Of a stretch of 64,000 nucleotides of DNA, positions 1 to 12,661 are shown one piece after another. Below the pieces are notes generated by a model that saw only the letters and a list, made by a program, of their open reading frames with translations, had not been told where the DNA came from and did not search any database. A program made the position numbers and the translations under genes. Source of the DNA: Nannobrachium achirus (taxonomy: Eukaryota > Chordata > Actinopteri > Myctophiformes > Myctophidae); NCBI GenBank assembly GCA_963921795.1, contig OY997640.1:49874404-49938403 (forward strand), read 5' to 3'. How positions within the stretch are numbered: the stretch's first letter is position 1; each line of letters begins with the position of its first letter.

Positions 1-1728
1 TGCTGCTACTGAAATGTATTTTGAGTAGGCCTATTTCATTTTAGCTTTCTTTTACTCCGTAAAAGGCTTTATAGTGTGTCGCTGAAGGCAAATATCCAGG
101 CAAATTTGTATGCAAATTTAACGGACAATAGTTTTATCTTATCTAGTACTTCTGTACTAAAATAAATATGCAGTAAAAGAAACGTAGTAAAATAAATACT
201 CACATATTGCTATATGACTTCCACACAAATGAGTTGAGGTAAAATGTCAGTTTATAGAGTGTATGCGAGTGACATCATCATACCCGGAGGTTATGCGGGA
301 ACGCCTACTGAGTGGCAAAAACTACTTTCTGGCCTTCACAGACCATACATCCAAACAGAGAAGTCCTATCTGATTGCATTAAACAATGTTAAACAACGTT
401 AAACTCAGTCACTTTGCCACTCGATTTGCCATTCACTTTATGAATGCGCATTGCCCAATGGCCAATGGTTCCCAAAACCTTTCACCTGAGACCCAAAAAA
501 TAAAGTTGTTGTCTCGCCGGGACAAAAAGAATCCATTATGAATGAATTCACCTCATCAGCACCAATAGTGAAAATAGCCAATCTACACTGCTCACAGAGA
601 TCTACAGGAATTGCAGACACTGTCTAATACAGTATGCTCCTTCAAGTGACAGCGTCGCACACCGAAAATAGCTAATCTACAAGCTCATGTGTCAACATAT
701 TGTGCAATTGTAAATCTGCTTTTCTTTCTGTGCATGACACCATCATACAACATATAAATCATACAGTAGGTCTGCTTAAGACAATATTTTAAAGAGATAA
801 CTAAGTACCCTAGCTGTCGCTTTTGTTTAACAAAACAGGCCATGACATTGTCCAGTCCAGATAGTTCAGTCCCAGACCTTCTTGTCTCGACAATCCTGAC
901 CTTCAGGTGTCCCTTTTTGGGGGACATGGTGACCCAGTTGACAGACTGTCAATGGAAAGGTCTCAGATTCAATTCCACTTGCAGTCATGTGTCCCACGTC
1001 CTTGAGCATAAATAACACTAAATCATCCTTGGGCTCACTCAAGACCTCTCAGATAAGTATGCCAGGTAAAGGAATACAAATCTGTCCTGTTGATATTCTA
1101 CAATTATTCACCACAAACACTGTTTATTCTGGGTTTCGTTTCCTCTTTGCCAGTGGAAGTACATTAAAGATTATTAGTCACTGGCCTACCTTGACAAATA
1201 AAATGACAGAAAGTTCCAATGGGGTTTTACTGCTGGGTATGGTAAAGCATTTACATTGTCCTTAATCGGCAACTCTGTATTGGTACAAAAAAAATGCTAA
1301 TATTGACCACATATATTGGATTAGGCCTAATTTAACTACCTCTCTATTCCAAAATAAGCATTATAAATAAATAAAAATGCATGTAAAATTATCATAAAGG
1401 GGAAAAAAATACCCCAAGTGTGAAGTGAGCGGCACTATTTAAGAGTTAATATCATTAAGCGTCCCGCAAAGCTTGGCCAATGTGACCCTGGGCATACGAC
1501 AGACACCAATTGACTAATAAGGCGAGACAGACGGGCACAAACAGACAAAGCAAGATGTAGAGGTGGTTAGCACCACCCAAAAGTCTCCCTGAATGAACAA
1601 ATTAGAATTCTATGAGGCATCATAAAGGATGCCTCCAACTGCATTTTCATAACAGCATAAAGCAAAAACATTAACAGTATGTAATTGTGTAAATAAGTCT
1701 AGCAAATAAGGCTAGACTTATAATAACA

Positions 1729-1773
1729 CCCCCCCCCCCCCCCCCCGCCCGCCCCCCCACACACACACACACA
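1729..1773. repeat. Poly-C run followed by short (CA)n
   Basis: About 30 almost uninterrupted C residues (broken by two G) lead into a short CA tract. Confidence 0.9.
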
Positions 1774-2841
1774 GAGCTGGTTAAACATGTTGCCCCATGC
1801 TAGATGCAGAATAGATATGCCTCATGCTAGATGCAGAATAGATAGTAGTTACACCATAAAAATGCTAATATACAGCATATGATTTGTGAAAGTGACAAAC
1901 GGGCTTCACAGTTATGTCAGGTGTGTTCATATGCTAATGGTGATGCGATTTCAGATCAATTGCTCCAGCCACTGAGGAGAAACGCTGTGACAGACACTCA
2001 GACAGACACTCAGACAGACACTCACTCAGACAGACATTCGCAAAATGATAGTATAGATATTTTGAAGTCATATGTACATTTATTGCATGTGATATGAAAC
2101 TTTTAAAATAACAAAGCACTCATCATACAGCAAATAACCAAATGTCCCTGGAACAACAGGGTGGAGGGTTGGGGTGGTGGGGGTTCAAATTCCAATCCAT
2201 AACTTATAAAGGAAGATTACATGCAAATCAGAAAGGTAATTCAGGGTTGTCATTGAGGCAGACAGTTGTGAGTTATGGTTAACAGAAAAATTACATGTCA
2301 AGGATCTCCAACTGTGTCTCTGTGATAAATGACAGTGCTTTCTCAAATCTGTAGTGTATGCCTCAGTGTGTGTTTGTGCGTGCGTGCGTGCGTGCGTGTG
2401 TGCAAGCCAGTGTTAATTTAACAAAACTTGTGATAAATCATATTCATGAGCAGTTAAATGTTCATGTTCAATGTCAATGTTTAATGTAATTAAGATGAGA
2501 AGCTGATACTATGGATTTTACATTACATGAACTACAGGGGGTAAAAATGCCTTGCCTGTTCTTCAAAGGAAAAGCGACAAGCGTATAAATCAGTGATTCA
2601 TTTACAATTTGCATATAGGTTTTTGTTTTAAATCAAGTTATATTTCATTGTCTTTTTCCTCTTTTTTAATTTAAGTGAAGTAATATAAATGTTTATACTC
2701 CGTTGCTTAGCATTACCATCACCCGCAACCCCCAATTTCAGTGTCAGAAGCCGAGTAAATGCAAATAAATACAAATGGAGCATGGATTGAATAAATAATT
2801 CTTTCTAAAATGATTTAAAACAAAATTAACACTGTTGTGCA

Positions 2842-2947
<106 letters not shown>

Positions 2948-3053
2948 CTTTAACATCTTCAGTACTCTGGCAAACAAAGGTTCATGTGCACATCTACTGG
3001 GAGACTGAGGTCTCCCAGTCAGTCTGTTCCAGTTCCAAAGAGTCTCTCTATGT

Positions 3054-6000
3054 TCAAAAGACCAGTCTGCTAATGGTGTTGAACCCCCCACCCCCACCGC
3101 CGCCCCCTCCCCCTCCAGAAGGCCCACAGCTGCCCGGGGGATCGTTGTCGTCAGAGCCGTTTGGCCTGAAAGAGCAGGACGTCGAGGCCGCCTGGAGAAC
3201 CCGGGTACGAGCGTTCAACTCCTGTTCCTGTGGGGAAATGAAGAAAGACGATAAATAACAATTTCTCACTGCTTCTTTGGGGATAGTGGCCTTGTAATTC
3301 ACCATGTGTGAACTCATTTCTTGTTGTCTCAACACAAAACATCAATGGGGAAAAGATCCCAAAGGATTTAAGAGCTTTAAAAAAAAGAGTCGGAAACCTG
3401 ATTTTGTCTTTATTGTCATTCCACCTTCCACAACTGCAAAGAAAAGTGAAATTGTCCAGACCACAGGCCCCCTACCTATCCCACTGTCTTATTTTCTTAT
3501 TGGAAATAAAACAATAATTAAGAGTAAGACTCTCTATAGTCTGTGCTGTGCTGCTCCTTACACCCAACTGTATGTTGGCCTGATGGTGGCACTAGAGGAA
3601 AGGCTATAGGGTCTGAATATGTAGCGCTGCTGAAACGACCAAGACAATATTTTGGTGCCAATGTACAGGAAGCACCAGTATGTACATGTAGAGTGGGGTG
3701 GCTCAGAGTAGATGACAGTGTACAGCAACTTGCAATGGGCCTGGTGTACAAGATACACTACACCACACCACTATGATACCCATGTACCTGTCAAAATACT
3801 TTATAAACGTTAAGGATGTCCATAATTACAACACCAGAGGCAGCGCCACAGATCTTCAACCCAAGAGTCAAATCCAACAAAGGGTCAAACTCGTTCTTCT
3901 TCTATACCACCAAAATGTGGAACACCTTACGTTACCGAAGGCCATAAAGAAGTGTGGATCCCTAGCATCCTTTAAAATCGCCCTGGAAAAACCACTTACA
4001 GGCGGCAGCCGTTCGCAACTGGTAAAAACAAACCTAGCCCAGTCCTACCCTTCCCTGACCATTCTTTGTATATACTTACTGTTTGTATAGACTGTTTTTT
4101 GTTTATTCTTTCTTTTTTTTCCTGACTATATCTACAGCATAGTACTGTGTTCTATTCGTCTGTCATTCAATGTTATATGAGATACTTAAATGGTTTCCTG
4201 TGGAAATAAGCTTAGTCTTTTCTAGGATCTCCTTTTAGTTGACCTTGTACCAGTGAACTGTACCGTCATGAAACTGTACCTTTCCTATGCAAACTTCTAA
4301 TAAAGTCTTCAATCAATCAATCAATCAATACAAGTCAGTTTTAGTATTTTTCCCCCGGAGGTTGGTGCCCTGGGGTGCAGCCCTGTGAGCCTTTCTGTTA
4401 AGACAGGCCTATATCCACGAGTTTCCAACGCCCCATAGTGCATTGCGCAGACGCTGTACCGAGCTTCCGGCGCTGCAGCCGAGTGTGATTTACAAGCTCA
4501 CAACAGGCTGCATCTGCGACGCGACGTGAGCTTGTATGTCTGCTGTTAAACCGGAAGTGTGGTGCAAACAGGTCCAAATAATCTCCAGTAAACTCCCGCG
4601 GAAACAGGTGGATATACATCAACAAGTGAGAAAACCCTTCAGCAAAAGTAAGGTTAGTAGTAACTAACAGTCAATGACACCATGTTATAGTGACAGTTCA
4701 TCTCAGAGTATTGCGGCGTCCTCTAGGGTTGATTCTTGTCATCAGCTACATGACTGACAACATTCCACAAACCAGTGAGTCATGAAATTACACCTCTCCC
4801 TTTAGACAGCTCAGATTTGGTTCCAAGTATAAATCAGAGCTGTGTGAGGTTTCTTCCTGTGTCAGTAGTACACCCAAATGTGGGCACAGCTGCACCACGT
4901 GTGTGCAGCCAGCCCCACAGCTATTTCACACTTGAATCACTAACACAAATGTTAATAATGATGATAGTAACAATAAGCTAATAATTACATAATAATCATC
5001 ATGTCAAAAGGTGGTTACAGTGTTAGTAAATGGTGTGATGTAATGATGTGAATAGTGGAATGCATTTCCCTCACATGATAAATTAAGCTATGTGACTTGG
5101 TCTGAATGTCCAATGAACCACTTAGCAGCAAATTAAATACGTGTGTCAACATTAATCATTTCTTCCCCTTAACCTCCTGCACTTGGCAACAAAATGTTGC
5201 CAAAAGGCTGCTGACATGGGCTAGACCTGGACAATTCTGTCATGAAACTAATTGGAGTGAGGGGCAAAAGAGAGAGGGCCTACACGTGAGTATAGTGCGA
5301 TTTATACTTTGTTGCGCGCACCGAAAATAGCTGATCTATGAGCTCACAACAGTTTGTGACACAGACGCGAAACAAAGTATAAATCCGAAATATCATCGCA
5401 GCATGGACTAGTGGTCTGGACTAGGGATGTTGTGTCAGCAGATGCCAGTGCCACCAACAACAGCTAGACACTTTTATAAGTAACATACTGTATATACATT
5501 TTCCAGCATTTTGGCACTCCAGCCTCACCTGCAGGTACAGCTTGTTGTCCTTGGTAATGGCGTCCAGCAGTTCTTTCTGCAGCGGAGGCTCAGAGCTCAG
5601 TGTCACTCCGTTAGCCGTCCCTCCCCCGTTCACGGTCTGCCCCGGCGCTCCCTGCTTCCGGTAGAGGAGCACGTAGGCCGTGTCCTTGGGGAAGCGGTTG
5701 GTGATGTTCTGCACCGACTGGAAGGACGTGAATGTTACTCGACTGTCATTGAACAGCAGCCAATCCCTGGCCTCCTGGCCGCTGGTGCTGAGTACCACCT
5801 CCACCTGTTTGGATGAGGCTGACGGGGCGGAGCAGGTGGAGAGGTCATTCCCTGAGTCCTCCTCCAGGGCGAAGTGATTGGCCTGGTGCTGCGCTCCATC
5901 CGCCCCAGTAATGTTCCGGCCATAGGCGTAATAGTGGCCACTCTCAGACGATATCCCAGAATGCATGACAACAGAGCTGAGGATGTAGGGCACAGAGTGG

Positions 6001-9000
6001 ATCGTCATGTCGCCACTGCCTCCTCTATTCATCAGCTCTGCTCTCTTTACTTGCTCTCCACCATTCTCCTGCTCTTCCTCATCTTTCTGCGAAGGTTTGA
6101 GCTTCTTTGCCAGGTTCTCGCTGCTCTCAGGAGAATCCACCTGCAGAGGTGGCGGGGAGGAGGAGGTGGAAGAGGAAGACGTTATGGGCGGTGGAGGGGC
6201 GTGCACGGGCAGTCGCATCAGCGGTGGAATGGTGACGTTGTCCAGAATCTTTCGCCGCACGTGGCACTTGGCATCGTAGGAGAAGCGCAGCAGGGTGAGG
6301 ATCAGGTACTCTGGTGCAGCCACCACCCTCATGGCCTTCTCCGCCCGCTGCAGCGATCCACATCTCTCACAGAAGTAGGCGTTCTCTGCATCCAGGATCT
6401 CCGGGGCGAGGAAGTAGTTGACCATGTCGGGCACAGAGAGAGGTGGTTCATTGGTCATCGGTGCAAAATGCACGCCGCCAGCTGGTGATTTTGCTGCCGG
6501 ACCTTGTTCGGGGGCTTCGCTGCCACCGTTGACACCCTGGCAAGGCCCCTTGGGCTCTTCAGAGGGCCCTTCAGTCTGAGGGCCTTCTTGGGTGATGGCA
6601 TCAGAGGGGCAGAAGGCTAGTGATAGGTCGGTAAAGGGTTCATCTTTCTCCGAGATGCTGTTGCAGTGCATACAGCGGATGCCCGTGCTCAGTCTTCCAC
6701 CAAACATTTTCTCAATCAACGTTCTGTTGTCATCCGCAGGTTTGGTATCTACCAGGGTCAAATGTCCATCTTGCATCCCCTCTGTGGAAGTCAGAATCCC
6801 TGGGTCTTTGCTAGTAGTGTCGCTGCAAGAGACAACATTTGGCTTGTCTGGTAGCAGGACCTGCAGGGTTTTCTCCTCTTCATGCAACCTTGACAGAGGA
6901 CAGACACGATCTTAGACATAATACACTTAATGTTTGTAATGATTATCCTCACTGCAATTACAATGCTGTTCTATCAGAATCATTTCATCCAATAATTTTA
7001 GTAAAATCCATGAGGTGGGGAAAACAGCAAAAAAAAAGAAAAAAAAAAAGCTCAGTTGACTATTTTCTTTACTCCCCCAGTTGCATTTCGGCATGTAACC
7101 TTCATCAGAGCAAATTGAAGTATGACTCAATGTCATTTTTATCTTCAGAACAAACTCCCAACAAATCATGTACAGTTCCAAGTGTAACTGACATTGATTA
7201 ACCACCTGAAGTTAACCTTAGTGTCCCTATTCTGGGCATGTCATAATATTCGATCGAAGGAAATCTACAAGGTCACAATATGTTGCAGTGAGCGCTGTGA
7301 CATCAACTATTTTCACCAAATACAGTAGTAGATTTAGTGTCGAGGGAATAGAGGAGACCTGTGGGAGAACTCGGTCAACCAAGTATATAGAATTTGAGTG
7401 TGACCGCAGTGATACCTGTCTAGGAGAAAGCGGAGGTACTCAGAACAGTCCTGCTGGGCGCCTGCATTGAACCAAGGAGGTCGAGAAGCTTCAAAGAAGT
7501 TCCTGGGAGCATATGCTGCCCTCTGTAGGTCACAGATGCATACAGACAGACATGAACACAAGGCATGCATACAGACATGTCATTATGTCATTACAATATT
7601 ACATTTAATAAAAGTATTTTTCCGAAGTGCCTTAAAATAGCATGAGGACATTGTGTACAGTGGATTCAAACTTTGGTTGTATCCCTGCCATAATTTACTC
7701 ATTGGTTTCTACAGGAATACATAACACTTTTATTAACCACATTAACACTAAAATCTTAATTGTTCACATATATGTATACGTTTTGTCAATACAACTGTGA
7801 CACGTTGTGAGCTTGTCGCTTTGTCGCTACAATGACAAAGTACATAGGATGTACGTGGCTAAACATAGGCAATGGCTATATGACACTAACCTGTGTGTGT
7901 GCAAGGAAGGCAAAGATCAGCTGGAGTTTTTTCATCATTATATTGGCACCATTTAGATGTAAAGACAACACACGCCTCCTGAAACTGGGACACAAACACG
8001 GTTGTTAATCTCTCCCATAAACAATGTCTCTTAAAAGATCTGCTAACTACTGTACCAACCAACTTGGTACTTTATCAGTGTCATTGAACAGTGACACTGA
8101 TTTGGGACTAATTGGCCGATGGGTCACAGGTGTGGGATGTCACACGGCACATACATAAACATGTCAGTCTACACTATTTGTGAAGGTCTGAGGAAGAGCC
8201 GGATGGTTTGAAACGTTACAGAGTAAACTACATCTTTGGGGGTAGCAATTTGGTGTGAGGACTCTTTTTTTCGTATTTGCCATCCAAGAACCCTGCCATC
8301 AACACACATTTTATCTTCCCATGCATTTGCTTTCACCTGTACCTAGGGCTGGGTGCAATAACCACAATACCGCGGTTGTGTAATGCATGCCGCAGACAGT
8401 GTTGAGTTCATAATATATATATATTATTTTTTTAATTTTATTTAAAAAAACCTTTTTGAATATTTTTTCATTCAAAATAACTTTTTGGGGAGATACCATG
8501 ATACAGACATACCGTCAGTATTACAGTGACTTATTAACGCGATAACAAAAAATCCATACCGCCCCAGCCCTACCTGTACCAAATGAAAATGCGCTTTTAC
8601 GTGTACGTTGAGCACATGAGCTGTACTCACTCTGTGGCCATGAAGAGCGTCTGGATGATGCTGTTCATGTAGCACGTATTTCCCAGGTTCACCAGGCCTG
8701 TTTTTCCTGTCTCTGACTTCCCAGCCAGCCTCAGTAGACCTGGGGCAAGTGAGTTGGATTGAGAGGTCCAGGCACTTTGGTTTAGAACCAGCTTGATCTT
8801 CTCCTCACTGGGCTTTGGAAGATCCTGGAAAAACGCAGTAAAAAAAATATAGCACGACTGGTTATACTCTTAAAAAAAACAAAAAACATAATACTCTTTG
8901 GCCCCCTTTCATACTGTAACTTATGGATTGCATTGATGACAGTGTTTTAATGTTAAATGTGTGATCACAATTTATACATTTTGTGCTGTATAATAATAGT

Positions 9001-12000
9001 TTAACCACTTTAACCACTCAAAATGTCCCTCAGGGGCCTACTTGGTCTATACATCACAGAACATTCAACTACCGGTAAACGATTTGACAAGCTTGTAGAT
9101 CTACATTTTCGCCAAATGAATGTTCACCCCAGAGGACACCAGGGTGTGGTTAAAACTATCTTTTTCAGACAGTTGTATCGCAGACAGTTGTATAAGACGT
9201 GTCCTGTGTTTGGTTTACCTTGATGGCCTCCAGTATGTTGTCATAGAGTTCAGGGAAGCCGGAATACTGGTACATCATACAGTGGACCAGCTCAGTGAAC
9301 TGAAGGAGGAAGGCCTTGCTGGTAGGAAGGCCGTCTGTCCTCAGAGACTGAACCAAATGGACCACATGTGGTACAACCTGAGGACATGGACGAAAGACAG
9401 ATAGACAATATAAAAAACTAACTAGTACTGTAAACTGGGAAGGCGAGGGAGAGCTTTTGGGACAGAGAATGATAGAAAGATACTGTACCTTTATTGTTCT
9501 TGTGCCAAACCTACACAATTCTTAATTGTGTAGGCTTAGCTTAGCTCTATATTTGCGAGCACTACCAAAATAAAACTAGATTATATACAATTACTGATCA
9601 TTAAGCAGACTAACACAGAGCAAACTGAGAATCAGTCTTCAATGTTTACAGTCTCTCTGCTCTGGCCATCTAAATTCACTATTTGTATTATTTCTTGATC
9701 AATCATTCTCCTCTCTCTAGTCTCTAGTCTTTTTTGGGTAGTTTTCTTGAATACACCATTTTTGGCACCAGTGAATAGGACTGTTTCTGGATATTGGCTT
9801 TTGGCCAAGTTAAACAAGTAAAAGGTACCAACTACTGCCTGCCAATCATCCATGTGTGCAAGCAGTAGTTCAATTTCCCCTGAATGGCCGAGAGACACTT
9901 TAAGAGGTGTGAGATTTAGGAAAATCCAAATACACAGGCAAGGAATAACACAGGGGCTGCATTTTCTCTCAAATGCAGGGTGTTGAAATGAAATGAAATT
10001 TTAACAATATCTTACTACTCTGCTGCACCTTTAATTCCTATCAAAATAATCATGATTACCTGAGAGATTTCAGTCTTGTTAGGTTAGTATTTTCCTGTGC
10101 TGTGATGCTTTTAGAAACTGATGGAACTGTTTGAAAAAGGCCCATCTTGTGTCAGCTATAATACAAGTGTTTCACACATAATTTTACGAAACAGCTTTGC
10201 TGAGCTGGGGCAATTTGGGAAAAGGTCCTCTACAGGGTCGGAAGCTATTGAAGCAAGAACATAAAAAAACAAAGACAATAAAGGAGTTGCATGAGAGGGA
10301 AATAGGCTGCGGGGAGAGGGGGAGAGGGAGAGGGAGAGGGAGAGAGAAATAGGCTGTGGGGAAAGGGAGCGAGAGAAGGTGCCCTTACCAAGTGGAAGGC
10401 CTCAGGGGAATGCTGGAAACTCAGCAGCATGTGGGAGAGAACGACTAGTGCCCCCTGGCGCACAATAGGATACCAGAGGCGGTTGAACACCTATGGAAAA
10501 AAGATCAAGTTATTGCACCCATCAAACAATCTCTTTATCTATCAATCTATCAATCCGTCAATCCATCCATCCCACAAACTATGGCAATCTCACAGAGCTT
10601 AAGCAAGAGAGACAGAAAAAAAGAAAGTAAGAGATGTGTTCTCCTGACTCACCAGCTCGATCTTGAGCAGGGTGACGTCTATAAGGATGGTGAACTTCTG
10701 CACCGCAGCCAGTCCTTTCAGCAGGGCGATGACCCAGGTGTCAACATGCTGGGCCAGAGGCCAAGACAGCCAGTCTATCATCCTGCACAGGTTAAACAAG
10801 ACCAGGGGAATTCCATTAGAAAGGTATGTGACAACGCATTGCTATGACTACATGATACTGAAGCATTCTGATGCTGAATGAAGTTGCTTCTTTCTGAAGG
10901 GTACTAGGCATATATTGTTAAGTTATTACTATTTCTTACTTTTTTTGCGTGTGGAGATATTGATGTAAGCACCCCTTTAAATCAACACCACGATTGAGTC
11001 ATTTGTATCTACCTAATGCCACAACATCCATTCACATTTGTTCTAGAACAGTGGTTCTCAAACTTGGGGTCAGGAGCCCAAGTGGGGTTCGCAAATTATT
11101 TTGTGGGGTCCCCAGATGATTAGCTTAATGTCTTTTTTTTCTCACTCAATGGTTAACAAACCAACACACAGTATAAGTGTATACATGGTATCTGCACATT
11201 TCTAAAGTGACAATTTAAGGACTTTCAAGACCGTTTTAATACCAAACTGGCCAAACTGTCAAATATTAAGTAAGCAAGAGTGAAAATAGCCGATCTACAT
11301 GCTGAAAACGCCTCGCGTTGCGAGAAGTTGTAAGCATGTAGATCAGCTATTTTCACAATACTTATCTGTGGAACCGAGTCACATTAAATGTAATACCTAC
11401 AATTCCAAGTGCTTGTCAGGGTGGGGTTCCCAAGTTTATTTTGGGCGTCACGGCCTAAGAAGGTTTGAGAACCCCTGTTCTAGAAGAACTGTAACCTGCT
11501 AACCTGCAGAGTGCTTGAGTGATGCTGGCGTCTTTGACGTTCTGGTCTGTGGTGAGGCTCTTGATGAGCACTGTGATCATCTGGAGTGGAATGTGCTGCA
11601 CCAGACTGGCCAGGGCAATGGATGGATCAAAGCCAGAGTCTGCAGAGGAAAGCAAAAACATTCAAATATATATATAACTTAGCAGGAACTGAGAGCCAAG
11701 AGGTTAATTCTAGTACATACTAGTCATATGAGCCTGAACGTGGCCTAAGCTCAAATCCAACCAGTGGCTGTAGCCCCTGATGGTCTCCCTCTAAAGCTCA
11801 ATCATTTGTCAGAATAAAGAAGGAAAAAAAAGGGGTATGGACTGAATAATATATTATTTTTTATTGTTTAATTAAGTATATCCGAGTATTTTCAGTCATA
11901 AGCCAAATCATTGGATCATCCAAAGCTCACTACTGCCCTCCACTGTGTATTTTGAGGGAGGAAGCCAGAGGAATAACAGGCCAACCACAAAAACCCACAA

Positions 12001-12479
12001 TTCTATAGAAACAGAAATTGCCTAAGTGCAAGTTGATGGATGACATTCATGCCCAGCTGAAGAGTGAAGCATAATAGGGCAAAACTCATAACCTGTTTTC
12101 TCTGCTTTATGGATCACTGTTGTGCGTAAACTGGCAGGATTTCAGCAGGAAGATTGATGCTGTTTCCTTTCCACATAAAGAAAATACTGCCTACGCGTCG
12201 CATCATGGCAGAAGCAAATTCAATTAGTTCACCGCTTAAGTCCCATTTAAAAAATGTATAGCTCACAATTTGTCACATCGCAGTGCGGTGTGAGCTTGTA
12301 GATCTGGTAATTTTGCATTTCTTTAGTAAAAATGTGAATATAAAATGTATAATGCATTCATTAATGGTAGGGTACAGCAAGTGATGAAATAAGTGAAATA
12401 GCTCTATATTCTAATACTCATTTTTGAGCGGTGGTCACACCGTCTCCATAGCGTGGCCGTGTGTGTATCCGTGCGTGTG

Positions 12480-12514
<35 letters not shown>

Positions 12515-12598
12515 GTGTCTGTAGCCTCTGGTGTATGTAGCCTCAGTACCCTGGGTGACCAGAGAGGTGCTGTTGAGTCTAGCCTGGCCTGTGCATCA

Positions 12599-12661
<63 letters not shown>

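Noticed and set aside
5874-6488. 204-codon plus-strand frame
   Set aside because: It is the antisense shadow of the large usp38 exon 6888-5529.
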